From contig JAFZLF010000038.1 of assembly GCA_017551625.1 (NCBI GenBank), positions 1 through 64,000 of the forward strand: DNA of 64,000 nt, in the 5' to 3' direction. The DNA comes from Clostridiales bacterium. GTDB lineage: Bacteria; Bacillota; Clostridia; Saccharofermentanales; Saccharofermentanaceae. Below the pieces are notes generated by a model that made no database searches, had not been told where the DNA came from, and saw only the letters and a list, made by a program, of their open reading frames with translations. Below are positions 27,352 through 35,279 of the stretch, piece by piece. Position numbers and translations under genes: made by a program. The stretch's first letter is position 1; each line of letters begins with the position of its first letter.

Positions 27352-27436
27352 TGTGGAAGCGCTTCGGCCGGAGCCGGAGCACGACGCGGAAGTGTCAGCG
27401 TTCCCCCAAAAACAAATCAGACAAGGAGTATCGATT

Positions 27437-28024
27437 ATGACAAAGTTTGTATGTTCTGTATGTGGTTACGTGTACGAAGGCGAAGAAGCACCGGAGGCCT
27501 GCCCGGTATGTAAGGCTCCGAAGACGGCATTTAAGAAAATGGAAGAGAACATGGGTCTGGCGGCTGAGCACAAGTTCGGTGTGTATGCCGAGACAGTAAA
27601 GAACAACCCGGACATCTCCGAGGAAGATAAGAAGTACATCTTCGAACAGCTGAAGGCGAACTTCACCGGTGAGTGCTCGGAAGTCGGTATGTACCTGTGC
27701 ATGGCCCGTATCGCTTATCGCGAGGGGTATCCGGAGATCGGTCTTTACTGGGAGAAGGCGGCATTCGAAGAGGCAGAGCATGCAGCGAAGTTCGCAGAGC
27801 TCCTTGGTTCGGATCTGGAAGCGAACATGAAGGCATCCACGAAGGAGAACCTCAAGTGGCGTGTAGACTGTGAATTCGGCGCGACAGCAGGTAAGACCGA
27901 GCTCGCTACGGTTGCTAAGAAGAACAACCTCGATGCGATCCACGATACCGTTCATGAGATGGCCCGTGACGAAGCCCGTCATGGTAAGGCTCTGAAGGGA
28001 CTCCTCGACAGATACTTCAAGTAA
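27437..28024 (+). CDS. Reverse rubrerythrin (NADH peroxidase-type)
   Basis: 195 residues. The rubredoxin domain is at the N-terminus (C6, C9, C22, C25 in CSVCG and CPVCK), followed by the four-helix diiron domain with ExxH motifs ([28 protein letters not shown]). This domain order defines reverse rubrerythrins, which reduce hydrogen peroxide in clostridia. ATG 27437 has AAGGAG upstream; the frame to the left overlaps perR. It lies 85 nt behind perR and is followed by a terminator, so it is probably a perR-rbr operon for peroxide defence. Confidence 0.93.
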   Translation: MTKFVCSVCGYVYEGEEAPEACPVCKAPKTAFKKMEENMGLAAEHKFGVYAETVKNNPDISEEDKKYIFEQLKANFTGECSEVGMYLCMARIAYREGYPEIGLYWEKAAFEEAEHAAKFAELLGSDLEANMKASTKENLKWRVDCEFGATAGKTELATVAKKNNLDAIHDTVHEMARDEARHGKALKGLLDRYFK

Positions 28025-28052
28025 GTTTCTTAAGGCAAAAAGTCTGAAATTG

Positions 28053-28093
28053 CGTGTGGATTCTCAAAAATGGAGATTCCACACGTTATTTTT
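28053..28093 (+). terminator. Terminator after reverse rubrerythrin
   Basis: CGTGTGGA with internal TCTC (from 28053) pairs with the GAGA/TCCACACG arm ending at 28085. TTATTTTTTT follows. Confidence 0.88.
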
Positions 28094-28169
28094 TTCGGCG
28101 GCGTGCTGCCGTCGCAGAAACGTCGCTGAAATGTCAAAAACTGCGACGAATTTGCGACAGCGAAGCTTT

Positions 28170-28198
28170 TTGATTCGAGGCTTCTGACGTGATATACT
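28170..28198 (+). promoter_or_regulatory. Promoter of the Cys-rich membrane protein gene
   Basis: TTGATT (28170-28175), a 17-nt spacer and TATACT (28193-28198) with the extended TG two bases upstream. The leader is about 87 nt. Confidence 0.65.
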
Positions 28199-28291
28199 GA
28201 AAGAGTATTTCGGGGGCGTCTTAGACGATGAAAAAAAGGGAAGATTCCGCACCGAAGAGGAACTTCCCGGGCAAGATTAGAGGGTGGTCAT

Positions 28292-29665
28292 ATGAAGAGA
28301 TTTCTAACAGGTTTAGTCGCAGGCATGATGCTTCTGCCGTCAATGGCTACCGCGGTTTGGGCGGATGAAGCGAAGCTTCCTTTTACACTCCGAGCACCGA
28401 AGGACGTGGCGGTTTCCTGGCTGGAAGGAAATGATTCGCCGACGACGATGGCATTGGCCGTAAGCCAGGATAATGAGATGGCGGCTTTCTATCAGCAGCT
28501 GGAACAGGCACGTCAGGACGAAAAGGCAGACGAGATATTCTCCCAGTATGACTTTGACGATATCTATACCCAGATACAGGTCGACTGGGCGATCGATGAT
28601 GTAGAGGATCCGGTCAGCGGATGGCACTACGATCCGGCGTTCTGGGATGCAGATGAGACGCATGGTTTCGGTTATGACACGGATGGGAATTACCGCGTCA
28701 GTGACTGGGATATGGTTGATTGGGGACTTGGAAATGCGACAGAGACGGTTCAGGAATTCTGGATCATGAGAGGCGTGCCCAATGATGAACGCTGGAACGG
28801 AAATCCGGATACGAAGACGCCGGGCGTGAAGGATCAGCTGAAGCCGGAACAGTATACTTATTCTGAAGAGGAAGAAGCCCTGTATATCGATTTCAATGAG
28901 CATACGGCATATTTTCGGGCACGCTGGGTGGTCGTGACATATGATTCCGAGACAGGTGTCACGAAGTACTACTTTTCCGACTGGTCGGATATGTGTGCCT
29001 ATGGTAAGGATGCGCAGAAAGAGGAAGCTATCACCGCTTCGGATATTCCGGCTCCGAAGATCGTCGATCTCCGGATGACCGATGAGGATTTCAACGGACA
29101 GCCGGTCCTGGCGTTCACCCTCGAAGTACCGGATGAGGTCGCTACGATCAGCACGAAAGTCAGTGCCGCCGGAGGTGCTTTCTGGATCGATACGGAAGCC
29201 CGCCTGAAGGGGGATGAAGAATGGACCCTGATGAGCAATACGGACAGAGACGTAAAACCGGGAGAGATGAAGTGCGCCCTTGTCCATCTGGTGAAAGAAG
29301 ATCAGACGATCCCGGACGGAGCAGAGGTGGAGATCCGCTGCCGCTACTTGTGCAGCCAGCCGGAACTGGACGATATTTCCTCCGAGTATTCGGAAGTGCT
29401 GACCTTCCAGACCAAGAAGATCGAGGACAAGAAAGATCCGACGCCGACACCGGAGCCGGATGACACTCCGACACCGACGAAGGCGCCGAAGAAGACCGAG
29501 GAGAAGAAGGAAGAGAAGAAATGCTGGCTTTGCGGATTCTGTCCGTGTCCGCTGGGACTGTGCATCTTTATCTGGATCGCGATTCTGATCGTGATCACGG
29601 TCGTAGTCATCGTGATCGTGAAGAAGACACGGAAAAAGAAGAAGGACACGCCGGATAAAGAATAA
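28292..29665 (+). CDS. Secreted protein with C-terminal membrane anchor, unknown function
   Basis: 457 residues. A signal peptide (about 1-24, cleavage near AVWADEA) is followed by an acidic, Trp/Asp-rich extracellular part with fibronectin-like strands at about 240-375. Then come a Pro/Thr/Lys linker (about 380-410), a cysteine-rich juxtamembrane patch CWLCGFCPCPLGLC, one membrane helix and a basic cytoplasmic tail. It should be an extracellular protein held by the C-terminal helix. I do not recognise the family. The five cysteines just outside the helix could bind metal or be acylated. It is transcribed from its own promoter between two oxidative-stress genes, perhaps by chance. Confidence 0.78.
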   Translation: MKRFLTGLVAGMMLLPSMATAVWADEAKLPFTLRAPKDVAVSWLEGNDSPTTMALAVSQDNEMAAFYQQLEQARQDEKADEIFSQYDFDDIYTQIQVDWAIDDVEDPVSGWHYDPAFWDADETHGFGYDTDGNYRVSDWDMVDWGLGNATETVQEFWIMRGVPNDERWNGNPDTKTPGVKDQLKPEQYTYSEEEEALYIDFNEHTAYFRARWVVVTYDSETGVTKYYFSDWSDMCAYGKDAQKEEAITASDIPAPKIVDLRMTDEDFNGQPVLAFTLEVPDEVATISTKVSAAGGAFWIDTEARLKGDEEWTLMSNTDRDVKPGEMKCALVHLVKEDQTIPDGAEVEIRCRYLCSQPELDDISSEYSEVLTFQTKKIEDKKDPTPTPEPDDTPTPTKAPKKTEEKKEEKKCWLCGFCPCPLGLCIFIWIAILIVITVVVIVIVKKTRKKKKDTPDKE

Positions 29666-29742
29666 TAAGGAATGCGGGCGAAACGGAATCGCAAAATAAA
29701 TAATCAGATATGATATCAACATGAAATGATGAGGAAAATACT

Positions 29743-31536
29743 ATGTTTATAAGTAATGATATCAAATACGTAGGTGTAAATGACCATAAGATCGATCTGT
29801 TCGAGGGGCAGTATGTGGTGCCGAACGGCATGGCGTATAACTCGTATGTGGTCGCGGACTATAAGGTCGCGGTCATGGATACGGTCGACAAGAATTTCAC
29901 GCATGAGTGGCTCGATAATCTGGAAAAAGCACTGAACGGCAAGGCTCCGGATTACCTGATCGTCCAGCACATGGAGCCGGATCACTCTGCCAATATCGTG
30001 AACTTCATGAAGAACTATCCGAATGCCGAGATCGTCTCTTCGCAGAAGGCGTTCACCATGATGAAGAACTTCTTCGGAACAGAATTTGAAGACCGCCGCA
30101 TCGTGGTCGGGGAAGGCGATGAGCTCCCGCTCGGCAAGCACGTCCTGAAATTCATTGCTGCACCGATGGTCCACTGGCCGGAGGTCATCATGACGTACGA
30201 CACCTATGATAAAGTGCTTTTCAGTGCGGACGGATTCGGAAAGTTCGGCGCGCTCGATGTCGAGGAAGACTGGGCGTGTGAAGCCCGCCGCTACTATATC
30301 GGTATCGTCGGCAAATACGGCGTGCAGGTGCAAAATGTCCTCAAGAAGGCGGCAGGCCTCGAGATCAAGACGATCTGTCCGCTGCACGGTCCGGTCCTGA
30401 CCGGAGATCTTTCCCCGTATCTCAAGCTCTATGACATCTGGTCTTCCTACGGTGTCGAGACTGAGGGCGTCGCGATCTTCTATACTTCTGTCTACGGACA
30501 CACAAAGGCGGCAGTGGAGCTTCTCGCGAATAAACTGAAGGAAAACGGCTGCCCGAAGGTTGTCGTCAATGACCTCGCCCGCGAAGATATGGCCGAGTGC
30601 GTCGAGGATGCCTTCCGCTATGGACGTATCGTTCTGGCGACCACGACCTATAACGCAGATGTATTCCCGTTCATGAGAGAATTCATCGATCACCTCACGG
30701 AGAGAAGTATCCAGAATAAGACCATCGGTATGATCGAGAACGGTTCTTGGGCGCCGCAGGCGATCCGCACCATGAAGGCGATGCTCGAGAAGAGCAAGAA
30801 TATCACCTACACCGAGAATAACGTCAAGATCATGTCGGCGCTGAACGATGAATCGAAGGCGCAGGTCGAAGCGCTTGCACAGGAACTGTGCCAGGATTAC
30901 CTCGCACAGAAGGATGACACTGCGAATAAGAACGACCTGACTGCGCTCTTTAATATCGGTTATGGCCTCTATGTCGTGACGTCGAATGACGGGAAGAAGG
31001 ACAACGGTCTCATCGTCAATACCGTTACCCAGGTCACGAACACCCCGAACCGCATCGCAGTCACGATCAACAAGCAGAACTACTCGCACCATGTCATCAA
31101 GCAGACGGGTGTCATGAATGTCAATTGCCTGTCGGTCGAAGCGCCTTTCAAGGTCTTCGAGATCTTCGGTTTCCAGAGTGGAAGAAACGTCGACAAGTTC
31201 GCGGGTCTTCAGGAGAACCTACGCTCGGACAACGGACTTCTGTTCCTGAGTAAGTACATCAACTCTTTCATGTCCCTGAAGGTCGAGGACTACATCGATC
31301 TCGATACACACGGCATGTTCATCTGCTCCGTGACCGAAGCGCGCGTGCTCTCGGATAAGGAGACCATGACCTACACCTATTACCAGAAGAACGTCAAGCC
31401 GAAGCCTCAGACAGAAGGCAAGAAGGGCTGGGTATGTAAGGTATGCGGATATATCTACGAGGGCGACGAGCTCCCGGAAGACATCGTATGTCCGCTCTGT
31501 AAGCACGGCGCCGCGGACTTCGAGCCGATCAGCTGA
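29743..31536 (+). CDS. Flavodiiron protein fused to flavin reductase and rubredoxin domains
   Basis: 597 residues. The N-terminal metallo-beta-lactamase-like diiron domain has HMEPDHSAN (HxExDH), FSADGFGKFG and CPLHGPV. The flavodoxin domain starts AIFYTSVYGHTKAA (about 248-390). A flavin-reductase-like domain spans about 400-540, with NTVTQVTNTPNRIAV. The C-terminal rubredoxin has CKVCGYIYEG and CPLCKHG. The enzyme reduces oxygen to water (and possibly nitric oxide). The fusion puts the electron transfer partners on one chain, so NAD(P)H could feed it directly. With PerR and reverse rubrerythrin it makes an oxygen-defence neighbourhood. GATGAGG precedes the ATG. Confidence 0.92.
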   Translation: MFISNDIKYVGVNDHKIDLFEGQYVVPNGMAYNSYVVADYKVAVMDTVDKNFTHEWLDNLEKALNGKAPDYLIVQHMEPDHSANIVNFMKNYPNAEIVSSQKAFTMMKNFFGTEFEDRRIVVGEGDELPLGKHVLKFIAAPMVHWPEVIMTYDTYDKVLFSADGFGKFGALDVEEDWACEARRYYIGIVGKYGVQVQNVLKKAAGLEIKTICPLHGPVLTGDLSPYLKLYDIWSSYGVETEGVAIFYTSVYGHTKAAVELLANKLKENGCPKVVVNDLAREDMAECVEDAFRYGRIVLATTTYNADVFPFMREFIDHLTERSIQNKTIGMIENGSWAPQAIRTMKAMLEKSKNITYTENNVKIMSALNDESKAQVEALAQELCQDYLAQKDDTANKNDLTALFNIGYGLYVVTSNDGKKDNGLIVNTVTQVTNTPNRIAVTINKQNYSHHVIKQTGVMNVNCLSVEAPFKVFEIFGFQSGRNVDKFAGLQENLRSDNGLLFLSKYINSFMSLKVEDYIDLDTHGMFICSVTEARVLSDKETMTYTYYQKNVKPKPQTEGKKGWVCKVCGYIYEGDELPEDIVCPLCKHGAADFEPIS

Positions 31537-31560
31537 GAAAAGGAGCAGAATGCTATTTCT

Positions 31561-31983
31561 ATGAACAATGTCGAACCCTATGCGCATAAAGTGCAGTACT
31601 ATGAGACGGATAAGATGGGCATCACCCACCACTCGAATTATGTCCGCTGGATGGAGGAAGCGAGAGTCGATTTCTTAAGTAAGATCGGCTGGGACTTCGA
31701 TAAACTCGAGGAAAGCGGCGTGGCCTCGCCTGTAATATCCATAGATGTAAAGTATAAGGGGAGTACGGTCTTTCCGGAGATCATCACGATCACGGTATCG
31801 ATCCTTGCACTTAAGGGCGTGCGACTGACTCTGGGTTACGAGATGAAGAATGCCTCCGGAAAAGTCGTCTGCCAGGCGCAGTCCGAGCACTGCTTCGTGA
31901 ATATGGAAGGTCGTCCGATCCGCCTCGAGAAAGACTGCCCGGAGTTCTATTCGGCCCTGTCGGAACTGGTCAGAAGCGAGTAG
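31561..31983 (+). CDS. Acyl-CoA thioesterase, 4HBT/YbgC type
   Basis: 140 residues of single hot-dog fold. The motif QYYETDKMGITHHSNYVRWMEEAR contains the family aspartate (ETD) and the His-rich helix start. It probably hydrolyses short or aromatic acyl-CoA in the cytoplasm. It starts 25 nt after the flavodiiron gene and may share its transcript; a strong terminator follows at 32026. Confidence 0.88.
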   Translation: MNNVEPYAHKVQYYETDKMGITHHSNYVRWMEEARVDFLSKIGWDFDKLEESGVASPVISIDVKYKGSTVFPEIITITVSILALKGVRLTLGYEMKNASGKVVCQAQSEHCFVNMEGRPIRLEKDCPEFYSALSELVRSE

Positions 31984-32025
31984 TCCGGCGCTTCCGAAAA
32001 ACAAGATATTCTTCAGCCTTTTAGG

Positions 32026-32062
32026 AACACCTGCCCGTTTCGCAAACGTGCAGGTGTTTTTT
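32026..32062 (+). terminator. Terminator after the thioesterase
   Basis: AACACCTGC (32026-32034) pairs with GCAGGTGTT (32050-32058), with an inner CGTTT/AAACG helix. A T-tail to 32062 follows. Confidence 0.93.
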
Positions 32063-32165
32063 ACAAACAGATGTACTGGTGTAATCTCAATGTCGAAATG
32101 ATTGCCTGAATGTGACATTTTCTTTATTCTTTCATTCATTCGAGGAAATCGCTTTTGTCCGAAAA

Positions 32166-32210
32166 TAAAATAGCACCGTGAGGAACTATGCATTTTCAGA
32201 ACAAAGGAGG
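32166..32210 (+). promoter_or_regulatory. Upstream block shared by the two surface-protein genes (copy A)
   Basis: A -10-like TAAAAT (32166-32171) is followed by AGCACCGTGAGGAACT and, at 32203, the RBS AAAGGAGGGTTACTC. The same block, TAGAATAGCATCATGAGAAACT and AAGGAGGGTGACTC, lies at the same distance before the paralogue (35229-35279). No good -35 is seen here. Confidence 0.5.
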
Positions 32211-32217
32211 GTTACTC

Positions 32218-34123
32218 ATGATGAAAATGATGAATAGTAAGCGTTGGCTTGCCCTGATTATGACCGTTGCGATGATGTGTACGTCCATGTCCATGGCCGT
32301 ATTTGCGGAGCCGAGAGATGCGGGAAGCGGAACGAAACCAGTACCAGTAAAGTATTACGACGAGAATGGATTCGTCGCGACAAAACAATGTGAAAAAATT
32401 CTGGGCAAAACGCCTAATGAAGGAGAGATTGTCCTGACTGAAGGTTGGTATGTGATTGACAATGATGGATTTCAAACAATTTCAAACCGCATTCATGTAG
32501 ATGGAGATGTTCATCTCGTAATGAAAAATAACGATGGTTGTAATTTGTTGGAGGGCATTCGCGTCGCTAGTGGAAATACGCTTTCAATTTATAACGCAGT
32601 AGACTATAGTGGTAGCCTTATAGTTACGATCCTTCAGACGAATGAATCAACAGCGGGTAATGCAGCAATAGGTGGAAACGCAAACGTGTTTGTTGATCAA
32701 ACTGAAGGTACAAAAAAAGGCGAAGCGAATGGCAATATATATATACGGTGGAAGCATTGTCGTTGTGAACTACAACGGTCCGTGTATCGGAAAAGCTTAT
32801 GGAGAGACTGTAGGCGATTGTGGAACGCTGCATGTTCTTTCTGGAAGTGTTAATACGCTTTATACTAATGATCCATATAAGACCGTTGATACAGGAACAC
32901 AAAAAATAGATGCACCGTATATGACTGTTGATGATCACAGTATTACACCTTGTAATCATACGGATGAAGACGGAGACACAAAGTGTGACACTTGCGGAGC
33001 GCCGATGGAGTGTATAGTTACTTTTGACGCGGGAAGCGAAGTTGAGATTCCCCAACAGAATCTTTCATACAATAGTACAGCTACGAACCCTGATGTCCCG
33101 CACACGGGAAGATATAAAATCAAAGGCTGGACATATAATGGTGCGCCCTATGATTTCAAAAGTTTGGTAAGAGATAATATAACGCTTGTTGCTGTCTGGT
33201 CGTATGTAGCCAGTGCGCAGTCAGCGACAGTGATTTTTGAAGGTGGTCTGAAACTGCGATTCACTTTGCAGTTCTCGGAAGAACTTCTCGAAGATCAGGA
33301 GGCAACGATAACATTTAAAAAAGCAGGACAGACGGTAGAAACGTACAACATTTCTTCGGTGGTGAATAGCGAAGGAGAAGCGCAGTTTGAGTTCCCGGTC
33401 CAGGCCATGGAGTGGCAGGATGTATTTACAGCCGAGGTCTTTGACGCGAATGGTGACAAGGTCGTCTTCCGAAATGCGCAAGGACAAGAGTACGATGATG
33501 ATACCATGGTTTATTCCGTGTATCAGCATTACCTAAACGGTGTGAACGGTGGATTTGAAGACACGGATTACTGTGAGTTCCTGGAGTATGGACTGGGTTA
33601 CTACTGCGGTAACGCGCAGATCTATTTCGGTTACAATGTGGAAAGCATGCAGGGGAATTATGAATGCCCGGATTTTACTACGGAATCGGAGTACAAGATG
33701 ACGGCTACCAGTCCGAGACCTTCTTGGGTCACGGGGACATCGCTGCGCGTGAAATTCACAGACAACAACACGCTCCGTGTCACATTTACGCTCACGGAGG
33801 ATAGTATCGCGAACTACTCATTCAGCCTGAAAGATTGTGAAGGAAATGTAGTAACCACAGAGGCGAAACGGATCAGTGCGAACCGCTATGCGCTGGATGC
33901 AGAGAACATCGCTGCTCCGAACCTGACGAAGAACTTTACCTTCACGATTACCAATACAACTGCAAATGAATCGTATACGATTACAGCCAGTGCTATGTCA
34001 TACGCGATACTGGCGATGGAGAAAGGTTCGACTGAGAAGATGATACAACTTGGTAAAGCTCTGTATTTCTACGGTGAAGCAGCAAAAACGTATTTTAATA
34101 TACATGGTTCGCAAGAAGCGTGA
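32218..34123 (+). pseudogene. Secreted beta-helix/InlB-repeat surface protein, frameshifted at a TA tract
   Basis: The first frame runs 32218-32853: signal peptide MKMMNSKRWLALIMTVAMMC, cleaved near VFAEP, then beta-helix-like repeats. The continuation lies in the +1 frame up to 34123: GGSIVVVNYNGPCIG, a CNHTDEDGDTKCDTCG metal-type motif, an InlB-type repeat (ECIVTFDAG to NITLVAVW) and the C-terminal module ending ALYFYGEAAKTYF. The switch is at 32735-32745, an 11-nt alternating AT tract: one more TA would give NIYIYGGSIVV, matching VYIYGGKITA in the paralogue at 35280. It is either a phase-variable gene in its off state, a true pseudogene or a sequence error. The region is more AT-rich than its flanks. 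ATG 32218 has AAAGGAGG upstream. Confidence 0.78.
32735..32745 (+). repeat. TA-dinucleotide tract at the frameshift
   Basis: Eleven alternating A/T bases (five AT units plus A) lie exactly where the surface gene loses frame. Adding one unit, or losing one base, restores a protein of about 635 residues. Confidence 0.8.
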
Positions 34124-34163
34124 TCCAAAGATGAACTATGACTGAGAAAAGGAGAGATGTATA

Positions 34164-34286
34164 ATGAAAGAGAAATATGATCCTCTAGAGATAGAAGTAT
34201 TTGTTTTTGAGGGTGTGAACGTGGTCACAAGTTCCCCGTGGGGCGAAGAAATTGAAATCCCGAGTGAAGGAAACAATGGCGGATAA
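34164..34286 (+). CDS. Small acidic peptide, family A (40 residues)
   Basis: ATG 34164 follows AAAAGGAGAG by 8 nt, an excellent RBS, and the frame ends at TAA 34284-34286. The peptide contains LEIEVFVFEGVNVVTSSPWG followed by EEIEI. It is clearly similar to the 32-residue peptide at 38646 (LEMTVFLFENEDVITGSPPTG, EEMDI in the same order). Both are encoded 40-48 nt behind a giant surface protein gene. There is no signal peptide and no cysteine. Its 3' end overlaps the start of the next gene by 11 nt. Short clostridial proteins with a D(V/I)IT-S motif are familiar to me by sight, but I know no function for them. Confidence 0.75.
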   Translation: MKEKYDPLEIEVFVFEGVNVVTSSPWGEEIEIPSEGNNGG

Positions 34287-35016
34287 TAAAATGAAGTCAA
34301 AGAAAAAGATTATTGCCGGAAGCATCATATGCCTGTTGATCCTTGGCATCGGTGTCTTTGGCTGGAGCAGATGGTCGAAGAAATCCTCCGACGGAAGCGA
34401 TGCATCTTCTGTGGCATCTTCGGATGCTACTGGCTCGAGCGTGGATGGCCAGACTGATCCGAACGGAGGGGCGGACCCGAATGTGTCTGATTCTCCCGAT
34501 GAGAGTAATGGTGTTTCTGAGCCGGGATCTTCTGATGGATCTGAGCGGGGAGTTGAGAGTGGGAGTTCTTCTTCTTCCGCTTCCGGTGAAACGACCAAGA
34601 GTACGGTTCCGGGTGAGTCATCGGCAAATGGTGATTCCACAAAGAGTACGGTTCCCGGCGAGACTTCTTCGTCAGATGGAAAAGACAAATCCGGTTCGGA
34701 TAATGACGCGCCGAAGACGACCTCTTCTCAGCCGATTTCGACGGAAGCAGGCGAGATCATCATAGATGAGCCGGCTCCGGAGACGTCAAAAAGCGCCGGT
34801 TCGGGCGAGACGGCAGAGTCGGGAAATAACGGCAGCGGATCTTCCGGACAGGGCAACTCTGATCCGAAAGAAGGAACTGATCCGACATCGGCTTCCGGTT
34901 CGGAAGCGAAAACGTCTGAAAACCCGCAGACTCCTTCTGAAAACCAGGAGCCGGCGACCACCACTCAGAAGATGTACCGTGGCGATCTGGCGGGTGAAGA
35001 AGATACGAATATCTGA
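34276..35016 (+). CDS. Single-pass membrane protein with long Ser/Gly/Glu-rich extracellular tail
   Basis: 246 residues. A short Lys-rich cytoplasmic N-terminus is followed by one helix (about 12-30) and about 200 residues of low-complexity Ser, Gly, Thr, Asp, Glu and Pro. The repeat phrase TKSTVPGE occurs twice in that tail. ATG 34276 with GAAGGA upstream is preferred to the TTG at 34252. The extreme C-terminus YRGDLAGEEDTNI echoes the GEE(x)(D/E)I end of the two small peptides next door and includes an RGD triplet. Function unknown; it may be a wall-spanning stalk or scaffold. It probably shares a transcript with the small peptide gene that it overlaps. Confidence 0.72.
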   Translation: MADNKMKSKKKIIAGSIICLLILGIGVFGWSRWSKKSSDGSDASSVASSDATGSSVDGQTDPNGGADPNVSDSPDESNGVSEPGSSDGSERGVESGSSSSSASGETTKSTVPGESSANGDSTKSTVPGETSSSDGKDKSGSDNDAPKTTSSQPISTEAGEIIIDEPAPETSKSAGSGETAESGNNGSGSSGQGNSDPKEGTDPTSASGSEAKTSENPQTPSENQEPATTTQKMYRGDLAGEEDTNI

Positions 35017-35086
35017 TCTCAGCGAAGAACGCCTCCGACCGGCGCTTCTGCTGATCAGCCGGAGAGTATGAAAATAAAAGAATAAT

Positions 35087-35140
35087 GGCCCGTGTGACTC
35101 ATGGCGTCTGCCTTTGCAGAACCTGGCGCACGGGTCATTT
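35087..35140 (+). terminator. Terminator closing the first surface-protein unit
   Basis: A 10-bp stem with two G-U pairs (35087-35096 with 35127-35136) has a long 30-nt loop. ATTTCATTTT follows. Confidence 0.65.
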
Positions 35141-35228
35141 CATTTTCATCTTTTTCGGTTTCGGAAAAGATTCGGATAAAATAGCAAATATTTTTTTCGT
35201 AAGAATGGACTTCTTTCTGTATATATCA

Positions 35229-35279
35229 TAGAATAGCATCATGAGAAACTTTGGTATTGGGAAATAAGGAGGGTGACTC
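35229..35279 (+). promoter_or_regulatory. Upstream block shared by the two surface-protein genes (copy B)
   Basis: TAGAAT (35229-35234) with a possible -35 TGGACT (35206-35211) at 17 nt, then AGCATCATGAGAAACT and the RBS AAGGAGGGTGACTC. It matches copy A at 32166 in wording and in distance to the start (51 versus 52 nt). Another -10-like TAAAAT lies at 35177-35182. Confidence 0.5.

Noticed and set aside
29716..31092. Long minus-strand reading frame opposite the flavodiiron gene
   Set aside because: It mirrors codons of a certain gene, has no family features and no RBS. The same applies to long antisense frames opposite serS (19144-20844), nadE (47587-49179), GH16 (39797-41110) and GH43 (11630-12655).
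32672..34123. Separate intact gene starting at 32672
   Set aside because: The first 20 residues are out-of-frame translation of the upstream gene; real similarity begins at the TA tract, so it is the second part of one frameshifted gene.
34996..35004. RGD integrin-binding motif
   Set aside because: A three-residue match in a low-complexity tail is expected by chance; mentioned only as a note.
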